Assembly: GCA_018676675.1 (NCBI GenBank)
Contig: JABHEG010000133.1
Span: 1 to 64,000, forward strand
Source of the DNA: Lentisphaerota bacterium
GTDB lineage: Bacteria; Verrucomicrobiota; Lentisphaeria; Oligosphaerales; JABHEG01
Direction of reading: 5' to 3'
DNA: 64,000 bases
The notes below the pieces were generated by a model. The model was not told where the DNA came from and made no database searches. It saw nothing but the letters and a program-made list of their open reading frames with translations. Below are positions 1 to 8,879 of this stretch, in pieces. Made by a program: the position numbers and the translations under genes. Each line of letters opens with the position of its first letter. Positions within the stretch are counted from its first letter, which is position 1.

Positions 1-21
1 GGAAGCCGTCCCTTTTCCTCC

Positions 22-717
22 TCAGGACAATCTCAACGTCAACGTCTCACGAACGACACGGCCGGAAACATAGCCCATCACCGTGAACGCTGACACGCCG
101 ACCTGAGATTCTCCCGGAGGAGTGGAGGAAGGGACACCCAGGAGATCAGCCGCCTCGGTCGGGCAATCCAGTGTGCCCAGTGTGTTGCCGATGTCAAAGA
201 GGATGCCGGCATGCGGCGAGTCGGCGTCCCGGACGATGTCGCGCAGCTCTTCGACCGTGAAGTCGAGGTGGTTTTCGATACCGAGCTTGAGGTCCAGTGC
301 TGCGGCTGTTTCGAGCAGCTCTGCGTAGCGCGCACGGCATCTTGCCAGGTAGTCGTCCCAGTCGCTCAGTGTCGAGATCGTGTTTGGGCGAGTGAGAATG
401 CCGAACGTGCACCCGACGACGCTGGAACCGATGGCTCGGGCACGGTGCATGGCGGCTTCGATGCCTTGATTCCAAGCCACTCCGCCCAGGAGTTCGAGGG
501 CCACATCCAGATCCGCGGCTCTCCGTTGCACGTCTTTCAGTTCCTCGTCGCTCAACGAGCGGAACATAAAGTCGGGCAGCTGGGCCGTGTCTCCGCCTGC
601 TTCGCGGATCTTGTCGAGGAGCGTCAAGACATCGAACCTGTCTCCCGGTCGATCCTGATAGCCGAAGATTCCCAGAGAATACTCGAAGCTGTAGGACACA
701 ATACCAACGCGATGCAT
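22..717 (-). CDS. Truncated sugar phosphate isomerase/epimerase (xylose isomerase-like TIM barrel)
   Basis: The 231-residue product looks like the AP-endonuclease-2/xylose-isomerase-like TIM-barrel family, whose members interconvert sugars or sugar derivatives using a divalent metal. The body carries GIENH and LFDIGN, which hold the Glu and Asp metal ligands on the central strands. Family members are usually 260-300 residues and end with an HxKD motif and a further Glu. Here the homologous part stops near residue 190 and the last 35 or so residues look unrelated to the fold. None of the other reading frames downstream shows HxKD, so this is a truncation or recombined 3' end rather than a simple frameshift. 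The start is supported by a strong AGAGGGAG ribosome site six bases upstream. It is transcribed divergently from the btuB region. Activity is doubtful. Confidence 0.7.
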   Translation of the reverse strand: MHRVGIVSYSFEYSLGIFGYQDRPGDRFDVLTLLDKIREAGGDTAQLPDFMFRSLSDEELKDVQRRAADLDVALELLGGVAWNQGIEAAMHRARAIGSSVVGCTFGILTRPNTISTLSDWDDYLARCRARYAELLETAAALDLKLGIENHLDFTVEELRDIVRDADSPHAGILFDIGNTLGTLDCPTEAADLLGVPSSTPPGESQVGVSAFTVMGYVSGRVVRETLTLRLS

Positions 718-904
718 GCTCGACTCCCTCTTGTCATGGGCCGCCTGCTTCTGGAACTGGCGCGGGGACCGACAGCCCTGCGGACGAGTTGTTTACCTTT
801 CGAATGGTCCTGCCTACTGAAGCACAACTCCCACGGTCTGCAATCGCCGGGCCGGGGTACGGGCAATCAGTCTCGCGGCGCTTTGCGGTTTCTCCTCCTG
901 GTTG

Positions 905-960
905 GGCTCTTGATCCATGCCCATAAGAACGCAAAAACGGATCAAGAGCCGGATCAAGAG
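905..960 (+). repeat. 12-bp perfect inverted repeat plus a third partial arm
   Basis: GGCTCTTGATCC (905-916) and its exact complement (939-950) flank a 22-base loop. A further GGATCAAGAG follows directly at 951-960. The rest of the 718-1019 gap shows no credible gene. At 985-1000 it contains CGTAACTGAGG followed by GGTCAC, which matches one end of the 123-bp palindromic element found at 32438 and 58970. Confidence 0.55.
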
Positions 961-1019
961 TGCGATCAGGATTGGGCTCCCCCCGTAACTGAGGGGTCAC
1001 CTTTCTTTGCTTCCCTGGC

Positions 1020-1048
1020 TTGACAACCCTTCTGACACGACTGACATT
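1020..1048 (+). promoter_or_regulatory. Possible sigma70-type promoter for the btuB leader
   Basis: A perfect TTGACA lies at 1020-1025 and is followed, after a 17-base spacer, by GACATT, which matches the -10 consensus at only three positions. It sits immediately upstream of the cobalamin riboswitch, where a leader promoter is expected. The weak -10 keeps confidence low. Confidence 0.4.
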
Positions 1049-1059
1049 CTTGCTCCAGT

Positions 1060-1222
1060 TTCAACATGCGCTTCTTTAGGAAGCCAGGGGAATCCGGTGA
1101 GAGTCCGGAACGGTCGCGCCACTGTAAGCGGGCACGAACCCCGAACAGCCACTGCGGGAAACCGTGGGAAGGCTCGGGTAGTAGGAGATGACCCGCAAGT
1201 CAGGACACCCTGCCATACGACG
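1060..1222 (+). promoter_or_regulatory. Cobalamin (adenosylcobalamin-type) riboswitch
   Basis: The conserved blocks of the cobalamin riboswitch appear in order: GGGGAATCCGGTG near 1086, GCGCCACTGTAA (the B12 box region) near 1116-1128, AGCCACTG near 1147, GGGAAGG near 1166, and GACCCGCAAGTCAGGACACC near 1190-1210. It lies about 180 bases ahead of a BtuB-like receptor gene on the same strand and is followed by an intrinsic terminator. Binding of cobalamin is expected to reduce expression of the transporter, the usual arrangement for this family. The exact outer limits are approximate. Confidence 0.95.
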
Positions 1223-1286
1223 TCTTCGCGCAAGGGACAGTCGGACCAGACGCCGCCACGGCCACGCCGGGGCATCGATGCGGACT

Positions 1287-1327
1287 CGGCCATTTCTTCG
1301 CGAGAGAAGGAGTGGCCGGTTTTTTTT
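1287..1327 (+). terminator. Riboswitch-controlled intrinsic terminator
   Basis: A 13-bp stem (1287-1299 with 1306-1318, two G-U pairs) closes a six-base loop and is followed by eight consecutive T residues (1320-1327). It lies between the cobalamin aptamer and the btuB start codon, so it is very probably the expression platform that ends transcription when cobalamin is bound. Confidence 0.9.
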
Positions 1328-1397
1328 GTCCTGAGCAGATGCTCATCCGGCCGGAGTACACAGAGCTGACACGGTAGAAAATGGCAAGGACGAGGCA

Positions 1398-3407
1398 ATG
1401 AACATTCGCAGAGCAGGACTTCTGGTGACCGCACTCTTAACGGGCTTGGCTTCTGCTGCCGCTCACGCCGATGAGGACCCGCAACAGCTGCGCGATATGG
1501 TTGTGACGGCAACTCGCAGCCAAGTGGCCGCGCGAGATATCTCCGCCAACGTGACGGTGATCAGCTCCGAGGATATCGCCAAAGGCAATTACAGCGATGT
1601 TGTCAGCGTCCTCAAACGAGTCGCCGGTCTCCACTTCCGCAGCTTCTCCGGCAACCAGGAAGCCGCCATCGACATCCGTGGTTTCGGGGTCAGAAGTCAT
1701 ACTCGTGTACTCGTTCTCCGTGATGGACGCAAGCTGAACCGTCCCGACCAACGCAGCATCAACTGGAGTCAAATTCCGCTGGCGAATGTGGAACGCATCG
1801 AGATCATCCACGGCCCGAGCGGCGCCGTCTACGGTGACCACGCTGTTGGTGGAGTGATCAACATCATCACCAAGAAGGGGGCTGAGGATCCGACCGGTGA
1901 AGTGGTTGTTGAGGGTGGAAGCAACGACATGAATCGCCAGGCACTGAGCACTGTCGGTAGCCTTGGGGACGTTGACTATGCCCTGTCTTTGGAGCGTGCA
2001 GAGACTGCGGGTTGGCGGGATCGAACCGGCACTCGCACGGAGGGCGCTGACTTGTCTCTCGGCTATGACCTAAGCGACGATCTTCGTTTGGATGTCAGCA
2101 TGAGCTTCCTGCAGACTGATTACGAAATGCCCGGCTCGCTGAACAAGGCCCAGTATGAGGCCGATCCCAGAGCCGCCAACAATCTTGCCGATGAGGCCGT
2201 TGCCGACTACTTCTCTGTCTATCCGACCCTTACGGCCAGGTTGTCTGAAGATGTCGAGTTCATTCTTGATCTGGGGTATTCCAGCAAAGAGATTGAGACC
2301 GACCAACCTTCCTTCTTTACCCCAAGCTACAGCGACTTGCGTATTGAGACGCTGTCCACTTCTCCTCGTCTCATCATCACGAAACCGGTCCGTGAGCTTG
2401 CCAACCGCCTTACGCTTGGGGTGGATGTGATTCTCGACGCTGTCGATATCGAGCGCTATGCCGACGCTCCTCGCGCTGTCTACACCGGTGGAGCTGATGT
2501 CAGCAAGGATACTCTCGCCATGTACGTGAACGATGCTCTGCACTTGAGCGATGCGCTGACCCTTTCCGCAGGCGTTCGCCTTGTCAAGAGCACGCATTCT
2601 GTTGAGCAGGAGAACGCGGCGGGCGCTGTGACAGCGGACGATGATGACAGCCATCGCGAAGAGGCCTACCAGTTCGGGCTTACCTGGAACGCCACCGAGG
2701 AGACTAAGCTCTTTGCCAGGTATGAGCGTTTCTATCGCCTCCCTACCACCGATGAGCAGATCGCCTACAGTGGATTTGGGGTCCCGGGGTTCAACAAGGA
2801 CCTGGTGCCCGAGACCGGCGACAGCTACGAGTTCGGGGTCGAGCAGCAGATCTCCGGCGATGTCACTCTTACCGCAACTGTGTTTCGTATGGAGATGCAG
2901 GACGAGATCACCGATGACTTCTTGAGCGTGTCCTTCAACTCAAACCTGGACGAGACTGTCCACCAAGGCGTCGAGCTTTCTCTCCGGGCCAATCCCTCCT
3001 CTTCTGTGTCTCTCTACGCCAACTACACGCTACAGGATGTGGAGTTTTCGGATGGGCCGAACGACGGCAATGAGATTCCTCTCGTCCCCAAACACAAGCT
3101 TGGTGGTGGGATCGAGTTTCGCCTGCTCGAAGACCTTCGAATGAACCTGGCCGCCAACTACACGTCCAGAATGAACGAAGGTGGAGATATCGCGAACGGC
3201 CTGCCGCGCATGGATGACTACGTGGTGGTTGATCTTGGCCTGGCGTATGGGCTTGAGGTCGGCAAGACGACATGGGAGATATTTGGTGCGATCGACAACC
3301 TCTTCGAGGAAGACTACGCCGCCCTTGCCTTCAACTACGGCTTCGGCAGCAGCTACTACCCGGCCCCCGGTCGTACGTACAAGGTTGGCATGAAGGCGTC
3401 TTTCTGA
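1398..3407 (+). CDS. btuB: TonB-dependent outer membrane receptor, BtuB-like (vitamin B12 uptake)
   Basis: This 669-residue protein has a Sec signal peptide (about residues 1-24) and a TonB-box-like MVVTATR stretch near residue 34. A plug domain follows, with the typical ..IDIRGFG.., ..LVLRDGRKLN.. and ..IEIIHGPSGAVYG.. segments up to about residue 165. The rest is a 22-strand beta-barrel region ending in a terminal aromatic residue (KASF), as is usual for outer-membrane barrels. Length and plug motifs fit the BtuB/colicin I receptor family. The upstream cobalamin riboswitch and terminator make B12 or a corrinoid precursor the most likely substrate. It appears monocistronic, ending at a hairpin terminator. 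No BtuF/C/D genes are present in the window. Confidence 0.93.
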   Translation: MNIRRAGLLVTALLTGLASAAAHADEDPQQLRDMVVTATRSQVAARDISANVTVISSEDIAKGNYSDVVSVLKRVAGLHFRSFSGNQEAAIDIRGFGVRSHTRVLVLRDGRKLNRPDQRSINWSQIPLANVERIEIIHGPSGAVYGDHAVGGVINIITKKGAEDPTGEVVVEGGSNDMNRQALSTVGSLGDVDYALSLERAETAGWRDRTGTRTEGADLSLGYDLSDDLRLDVSMSFLQTDYEMPGSLNKAQYEADPRAANNLADEAVADYFSVYPTLTARLSEDVEFILDLGYSSKEIETDQPSFFTPSYSDLRIETLSTSPRLIITKPVRELANRLTLGVDVILDAVDIERYADAPRAVYTGGADVSKDTLAMYVNDALHLSDALTLSAGVRLVKSTHSVEQENAAGAVTADDDDSHREEAYQFGLTWNATEETKLFARYERFYRLPTTDEQIAYSGFGVPGFNKDLVPETGDSYEFGVEQQISGDVTLTATVFRMEMQDEITDDFLSVSFNSNLDETVHQGVELSLRANPSSSVSLYANYTLQDVEFSDGPNDGNEIPLVPKHKLGGGIEFRLLEDLRMNLAANYTSRMNEGGDIANGLPRMDDYVVVDLGLAYGLEVGKTTWEIFGAIDNLFEEDYAALAFNYGFGSSYYPAPGRTYKVGMKASF

Positions 3408-3452
3408 CGGGCGTCTCATTGAGCTGATACTAAACGTCCGGGTTCTGAGTAC

Positions 3453-3490
3453 AGCCCCCTCCGTGAACACGGTGGGGGCTGTGTTGTGTG
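3453..3490 (+). terminator. Probable intrinsic terminator after btuB
   Basis: Arms AGCCCCCTCCGTG (3453-3465) and CACGGTGGGGGCT (3468-3480) form a strong 12-pair stem with one T-T mismatch. A T/G-rich tract (GTGTTGTGTG) follows rather than a pure T run. Its position 45 bases after the btuB stop fits a terminator. Confidence 0.6.
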
Positions 3491-3740
3491 TGGGACCAGG
3501 CCGCAGTGGGGACGGGAGTTCACCGTCTTGAGCTCACGGGGTTGTTCAGTCGAACGCCCGCCTTCGCGGCCCGAGAGTACGTCGTACGCCTCCCGGCGGC
3601 AACCGCGAAGATGGCGATTGGGGGCCACCCGCCGTACAGGCCAGAGACCCCGGGGAGGGGCGTCTCGCTTTGCCGTTCCGCTGAGCTCTGCGGGGGGACT
3701 GGTAAGGGAGCGTGGGACAGCGTATGCTTTCCCGATCAAC

Positions 3741-5984
3741 ATGGACGGGGAAATGACGCAAGAAGACCGACCACAGCCTGCCGCGGACGAGCATGCCGCA
3801 GCGTCCCAGCATTCGACGAAGAAGGGCTCGCGCCTATCTCGGCGGCTGGGGGTGGTTCTTCTGGGGCTGTTTGCGGCCAGTCTCGCGGCGATCTGGGGGC
3901 TTGGTTCACACTATCTGCATCAGTTGAACCCGTTGGCCCGGCAGGAAGCCCTGGACACACTAACGGCGGTCACTGACCTGAAGGCCAGCCAGATCGACCG
4001 TTGGTTGATGGAGCGTCGGGCGGATGCGGCCTTGGTACACCACACTCCCTACGTGGCGCGTCGGGCTATCGACACGCTGACCCGCCTCAAGTCGGCAACG
4101 ACTCGGAGGATGTTCACCGGCTGGCTGGATCCCTTCATGGCTGGTGAACCCTACACTCGTGCGTTGCTGCTGGATTCTCAGCTGCACATGCGGCTTGTGC
4201 ATCCTGAGGACGCTTCTGCCCAGTTGTGCGAGCGGACCCGTCATTTGGCGGGCAAAGCCGTGGAGCGGCGCTATGCCGTCCTTTCGGATCTGCACCGACC
4301 GCCGGACGGTGGGGCGATTCACATGGATCTCCTGATTCCCTTCGTGACGCGGCGCGAGGGGAAGAAGTACCGTGTCCCGCCGGCCGGAGCCCCGCCGTCG
4401 ACGGAACAGCGAACGGACGCCATGCTTATCTTCCAGGTCAACGCAGCGGATTTTCTCTTCCCGCTCCTGCGCTCCTGGCCTACTCCCAGCGCGTCTGCCG
4501 AGACGTTCCTGGTGCAGCGTGATGGGGGGGATTGCCTTTACTTGAGCGATGTCCGCCATCGAGCCGGCGCGGCGATGGCTCTCCGTGTGCCCCTCACGTC
4601 GACGGACAGGGCGGCCGTGAAGATCGCGTTGGGGCAGGAGGGCATCTCGGATGGCTTGGACTACCGCGGCGTGCCTGTTTTGGTCGCAGCCCGACCGATT
4701 CCGGGAACGACATGGTTCCTGGTCGCCAAGATTGATTTGGACGAAGTGTATGCCCCGTTGCTCCGGCAAGCCCGGTACGTCTGGATCGGGATGGGACTGC
4801 TTGCGGTGGTCGCCTTTCTGGGGGTGGCCTTGGTCTGGCGTCGCCGTGAAGCGGAGTCGCTGCGGGACATGCTCGCCGGCGAGCGGGAGCGGCTCGTCCT
4901 GGCCGAGAGGATTCGGCAGTTGATGAAGGGCGCCCACGAGGTCATCCTCCTGACGGATCAGGATCTGCGGATTGTAGAGGCCAATGATCGGGCGGTGGAG
5001 AGCTATGGAGTCCCCCTGGAGGAGTTGCTGCGCATGCGGCTGCCCGATCTGAGTGCCCCGGCGGAGGAGGAGACGCTGTCCTTCGCCCTGAAGCAGGCTG
5101 AAGTTGAGGATGGGGCGGTTTTTCGGAGCGCCCACCAACGACAGGATGGGACCACGTTCCCGATTGACGGCAGTCTGCGGCTTGTTGAGGTGGACGGGGC
5201 TCAATACCACCTCGCGATCTTCCGTGATGTTACCGAACGCGAGGAATTGCAGGCCCAATTGCTGCAGGCCCAGAAGCTGGAATCCATTGGGACACTGGCC
5301 GGGGGCGTTGCCCACGAGATCAACAATCCCATTAACGGGATCATGAACTATGCTCAACTGATCCAGGACAGCCTTGAGGGCAGTAACCAGCGGGTCCACG
5401 GGTTCGCTCACGAAATAGGGCAGGAAGCCGAACGGGTTGCCGATCTTGTGCGGAACCTGCTGCGGTTCTCCCGGCCCGAAGGGACGGGGAAGCGGGACGC
5501 GCGGCTCTGTAACATCGTGGCAGCCACCCTTTCTTTGACCCGAACCATCATGCGGCATGACCGTATAGCGCTCGATCTGGATGTCCCTGAAGAGTTGCCG
5601 CAGATCCACTGCCGTGGGCAGCAGATCCAGCAGGTCATACTGAATCTACTCACGAATGCCAGGGATGCTCTGAACGAACGATATCCGGGGCATGATGATG
5701 ACAAGCGAATCCAGGTGACAGGCTGCGAGATTGTGATATCAGGGAGGCGGTGGCTGAGGTTGACGGTGGAAGACCATGGAGCGGGCATTGGTGCGGCGGT
5801 CCAGGAGCGTATCTTCGACCCGTTCTTCACGACCAAGCGTCCGGATCGCGGGACCGGCTTGGGGCTGTCCATCAGCTACGGCATCGTTCAGGACCACGGT
5901 GGAATGATGTCGGTGGAGAGCCGGGAGGGTGAGTACACTCGGTTCCATGTCGATCTGCCGGTCGACGAAGGGGGCGATGAGTAG
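3741..5984 (+). CDS. Membrane sensor histidine kinase with extracytoplasmic sensor and PAS domain
   Basis: This 747-residue kinase has a first membrane segment near residues 35-58, a large extracytoplasmic Cache-like sensing region to about residue 345, and a second membrane segment near 350-370. A PAS domain follows (about 395-510), then HisKA with the phosphoacceptor motif GGVAHEINNP near 520. The HATPase domain carries an N box (NLLTNARDAL), a G1 box (DHGAGIG) and a G2 box (GTGLGLSIS). It would sense an external ligand and pass phosphate to a response regulator, none of which is encoded here. The chosen ATG is the first in frame giving a normal N-terminus; an ATG at 3753 is also possible, and the open frame upstream to 3486 looks non-coding. 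There is no strong ribosome site at either start. Confidence 0.88.
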   Translation: MDGEMTQEDRPQPAADEHAAASQHSTKKGSRLSRRLGVVLLGLFAASLAAIWGLGSHYLHQLNPLARQEALDTLTAVTDLKASQIDRWLMERRADAALVHHTPYVARRAIDTLTRLKSATTRRMFTGWLDPFMAGEPYTRALLLDSQLHMRLVHPEDASAQLCERTRHLAGKAVERRYAVLSDLHRPPDGGAIHMDLLIPFVTRREGKKYRVPPAGAPPSTEQRTDAMLIFQVNAADFLFPLLRSWPTPSASAETFLVQRDGGDCLYLSDVRHRAGAAMALRVPLTSTDRAAVKIALGQEGISDGLDYRGVPVLVAARPIPGTTWFLVAKIDLDEVYAPLLRQARYVWIGMGLLAVVAFLGVALVWRRREAESLRDMLAGERERLVLAERIRQLMKGAHEVILLTDQDLRIVEANDRAVESYGVPLEELLRMRLPDLSAPAEEETLSFALKQAEVEDGAVFRSAHQRQDGTTFPIDGSLRLVEVDGAQYHLAIFRDVTEREELQAQLLQAQKLESIGTLAGGVAHEINNPINGIMNYAQLIQDSLEGSNQRVHGFAHEIGQEAERVADLVRNLLRFSRPEGTGKRDARLCNIVAATLSLTRTIMRHDRIALDLDVPEELPQIHCRGQQIQQVILNLLTNARDALNERYPGHDDDKRIQVTGCEIVISGRRWLRLTVEDHGAGIGAAVQERIFDPFFTTKRPDRGTGLGLSISYGIVQDHGGMMSVESREGEYTRFHVDLPVDEGGDE

Positions 5985-5997
5985 GCCGATGGGCTGA

Positions 5998-6186
5998 TCG
6001 TGCACGTTCGCCAAGTACGTCGTTCCCGGCAGTGAGACGAACGTGACGATCAAGAGGAGGTACGGGGCGACAACTCAGGAGCGCCTCGATCAACTGATCA
6101 GGTGGGGGTGTGCCCCGATCGTGTTCAATGACGGGCTGGGACTCGAGGTGAAACGTGAACTCCTGGCGAGACGCCTCGGGGAGTAG
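5998..6186 (+). pseudogene. Remnant of an unidentified gene (C-terminal 62 codons)
   Basis: Directly after the kinase stop an open frame without a start codon, preceded by TGA, reads as protein-like sequence. It contains KYVVPGSETNV, RRYGATTQERLDQLIRWG and PIVFNDGLGLEVKRELLARR before a TAG stop. The composition and amphipathic pattern look like a real protein end rather than a shadow of another gene, since no gene occupies either strand here. The family is not recognised. It is most likely the 3' stub of a deleted gene. Confidence 0.4.
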
Positions 6187-6189
6187 TGA

Positions 6190-6430
6190 GGCGGGGAAGA
6201 CCGCTCCCGTAAGTCGCGCATGCGTAAGTCGCGGCTCTGACGAACAGTCGGAGAATGCGCATGAGCTGGTGCTGCTGGCGCCGGTGCGCCAGGTGTGTCA
6301 GAGCGAGTAACTTGGCCTGGTGGCGAATCCATCGGAGTGTGGCAGCTCCTCACACGTTGGAGACGGTCTCGTCAAGGACGCTCTGACCAATGTGGGAGCG
6401 GGTGCCATCCCGCGATTGTCCTTGGCTCAG
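6190..6430. repeat. Intergenic GC-rich repeats between convergent genes
   Basis: This stretch contains short repeats that recur elsewhere in the window. ACCGCTCCCGTAAGTCGCG with GTCGCGGCTCTG at 6200-6240 is also seen, slightly changed, in the 36265-36527 array. AATGTGGGAGCGGGTGCCAT with CCCGCGAT at 6389-6416 also occurs near 13090 and 23661. GTAACTTGGCC near 6308 recurs at 13059. I see no gene in 6187-6517 on either strand. Confidence 0.6.
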
Positions 6431-6517
6431 ATGCGCTGAAGAGTCACACGACCCCTGGCCTTCGCCAGCTGTTCTGTCACTCACATCCGAGGTCGTAACT
6501 TGCCTACGCTCCGTGAG

Positions 6518-8872
6518 CTACGGCCGGCCACGGGAAGCCGCATCCCCAACGGTGTGTCGCGCCCTGGCCGGAGCAATCTCGTGAGCGTCGTCCGTGACGA
6601 TGTCGACACGGAAGTGAGTGGCCCCGCTGGGCGGAGTATTGAGCGTGATCCCGGTTCTGCTTCCCGGAGTCGTTACCGTCAGGGCGTCTCCTCGCGCGCT
6701 CCACTGCGTTTCCGGGAGGGTCTCGTCTGCGGTGAACGGGTACAGCAGGATGCAGAAACGGGGCTCCACTGTATCCGTGCCGATGATCAGGCGCTTGCCC
6801 GGGATGTCCTCTCCGGTCCGTTTGTCGGTGGCGGCGACGTACTCGTCGAGCGTCGCAGAGAACTCGTCCCCCGCGGCCCTCAGCGCGCGGACGAGGAGCC
6901 GCCGATCGCCGTGTTGCTCCGCGAGAATGACATCCCGACCACCCCCTGCTTGCAGAACAAGATCGGTTGCGAGGGCCATATACCATTCATAGCGGTGTTC
7001 GACATCGTCTTTGCGAATATCGTCGGCGACAACCAGGAATGGGTAGCATCCGCGAACCAGAAGGGCTGATCTGCAGGCCTTCCGCACCGGGTTGTAGGGG
7101 CGTTTCCACAGGTAGTTCCCTTCGCCGTACCCGGTCATGCTTCCGTAGAGTTGTGTGGGCAGCCAGTCCGTCGGATCGGGCCAGCCCAGGTCCCGCGGGT
7201 CCGCCGTTTCGTGTTCCCATGGGGGCGGGAACGTCTTCGACTTGCCAGGCCACGGTGGACTCCATTGCCAGTCATAGGCGTATTTCAGGTCCGCGGACGT
7301 CTGCGTATGTGTACCGTTGTGCATCCACTGAAGGAAACGCACGCTTGGGGCCTTCCACGCTTGAGCTCTGCCGTCGATGTGCACGAGACTGAAATCCGTG
7401 CTCTCCCGGAAATGGTGGAAGATCCCGTTCCTGGCCCAGTTACGCCCGAGAGCATCAAGGTGGAAGGTCCCGCGGCTCACGGTGTCATGCCCGATTAGGA
7501 AGGCGTCCGGTCGGGCGTCTACGTGAGTGTAGAGAGCCCCGGGAGTCCAGTCGGAACGCATGATCGCTTTCCCGCGGCGAGGGTAGAACCGGGTCAGCGG
7601 AAGTCCGGCCTGAGCCAGCGTGTTGGGCTCTGAGGGATCGCCTTGCCAGTCCATCCCGAAGAGAGCGAAATCGAGCCATCCCTGCCACTTGATTGCTCGT
7701 TTGTAGGTGTCGCCAACTCGCCAGCGCCAGATGTAGTTGGCGGCTGAGTTCTCCGGGAACATGTACTTGATGATGATCTGGGACGTGGGATAGGGGAGTT
7801 CCGGGCCACCCGACGCACCACCGACGAACAGACTGTTTGCGGTGGGTTGAATCTCCTGCGCAACGTATTCGATGAAGCGTTTGAACTTGGGTTGGGCGAA
7901 GGCGTTGTAGCCGCGACGTGACAGCGCCATCAGAGCCCGCATTCCTGCACGCAGTCCCAGATTGGGGCCGTAGAGATCCTCGTGGCAGGCACCATCCGGG
8001 GTGAAGCCGACTTCCCAGTAGTCAACCATCACCTGACGAATCGCATCATAGGTGGCTTGGTCGAAGCCTGGTTCTCCCTCTATCGCGGAGAGCAGGACGA
8101 GCAGGTCGCCATGGTAGCCATAGTGGTTGCTGGCCGCAAAGCCGCGCGGCTTTCCCATCCCATAGGAGCGTCTGCCTGCTGTACTCACAGCAATCGCCTC
8201 GCGGACCGTCTCACGCTGCTCGGGTGTCATGTCATTGAACAGCAGGTCGTAGCCCACCGCGAAACCGGCCGCTCCGATCGTCCAGGACACGGACACATCG
8301 AAGCTGTCCGACTTCCAGATATTGAACGTCTGGTTGAGTTCACGTCCGGTCCGCCCTTTGACCGTTCCATGGAGCATCTGACGTGAGCCGAGGAGAATGC
8401 GGGAGTGGTTCGTCCAGACCTTGGCCATGAGGGCTCTGAGCTCTGCGTCGTTGCGCAGGATGGCATCCAGGCTCAGGCAGCCCCAACGGATGTTGCGTCC
8501 CTCGTCGGATCGCAGGTAAGCGGCGCATTGCTCCTCGGTCGGCGTATGCAGATCGAGATCGGCGAAGGCACGCAGGTCCTTCTCCAGGTTTCGGCGGATG
8601 CCTTTGATCGTCTTCTGCATGACCTGTCCCATGCGCGTGTCGTGGTAGCGTTCCCGGTGCTTCGGCAGGTCTTCTGCATTGAGGTACACGCGAGGGTGTA
8701 TGCCGACGGGGGGAAGCGGGCTCTGCATGCGCGCACCATTCGGATGCAGTCGAGCGGGCTCAGCAGCGGCGAGAGACAGCGGCATGATCGGCAGACAGGT
8801 CATGAGCATGGTACAGACTCTCCGATCGAGCGCGCGCGAGAGGCGTCTCCGGCGTGTGCCGTCCACGGCCAT
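6518..8872 (-). CDS. Secreted heparinase II/III-like polysaccharide lyase
   Basis: The 784-residue protein begins with an arginine-rich n-region followed by a hydrophobic stretch ending in LSLAAAEPA, a Sec signal peptide. An N-terminal (alpha/alpha) toroid region (about 60-420) contains ..HPRVYLNAEDL.., ..FAASNHYGYHGDLL.. and ..FTPDGACHEDLYGPN... A C-terminal beta-sandwich starts near 460 (..KAIMRSDWTPGALYTHVDARP..GHDTVSRGTFHLDALG..), the arrangement of heparinase II/III and related uronate lyases. The expected role is beta-elimination of uronic-acid-containing glycans in the periplasm or outside the cell. The ATG at 8872 is eight bases after the stop of the HNH gene. A second ATG at 8809 has a better GGAGAG ribosome site but gives a signal peptide without positive charge. 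The two genes may share a transcript. Confidence 0.8.
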   Translation of the reverse strand: MAVDGTRRRRLSRALDRRVCTMLMTCLPIMPLSLAAAEPARLHPNGARMQSPLPPVGIHPRVYLNAEDLPKHRERYHDTRMGQVMQKTIKGIRRNLEKDLRAFADLDLHTPTEEQCAAYLRSDEGRNIRWGCLSLDAILRNDAELRALMAKVWTNHSRILLGSRQMLHGTVKGRTGRELNQTFNIWKSDSFDVSVSWTIGAAGFAVGYDLLFNDMTPEQRETVREAIAVSTAGRRSYGMGKPRGFAASNHYGYHGDLLVLLSAIEGEPGFDQATYDAIRQVMVDYWEVGFTPDGACHEDLYGPNLGLRAGMRALMALSRRGYNAFAQPKFKRFIEYVAQEIQPTANSLFVGGASGGPELPYPTSQIIIKYMFPENSAANYIWRWRVGDTYKRAIKWQGWLDFALFGMDWQGDPSEPNTLAQAGLPLTRFYPRRGKAIMRSDWTPGALYTHVDARPDAFLIGHDTVSRGTFHLDALGRNWARNGIFHHFRESTDFSLVHIDGRAQAWKAPSVRFLQWMHNGTHTQTSADLKYAYDWQWSPPWPGKSKTFPPPWEHETADPRDLGWPDPTDWLPTQLYGSMTGYGEGNYLWKRPYNPVRKACRSALLVRGCYPFLVVADDIRKDDVEHRYEWYMALATDLVLQAGGGRDVILAEQHGDRRLLVRALRAAGDEFSATLDEYVAATDKRTGEDIPGKRLIIGTDTVEPRFCILLYPFTADETLPETQWSARGDALTVTTPGSRTGITLNTPPSGATHFRVDIVTDDAHEIAPARARHTVGDAASRGRP

Positions 8873-8879
8873 TGCACCG

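Noticed and set aside
211..1023. Long plus-strand open frame across the isomerase gene and the riboswitch-side gap
   Set aside because: It is antisense to a recognised protein, has no ribosome site and reads as a low-similarity GC-rich shadow.
3960..5609. 549-codon minus-strand frame inside the first histidine kinase
   Set aside because: It is a shadow of the kinase, whose PAS, HisKA and HATPase motifs are unambiguous.
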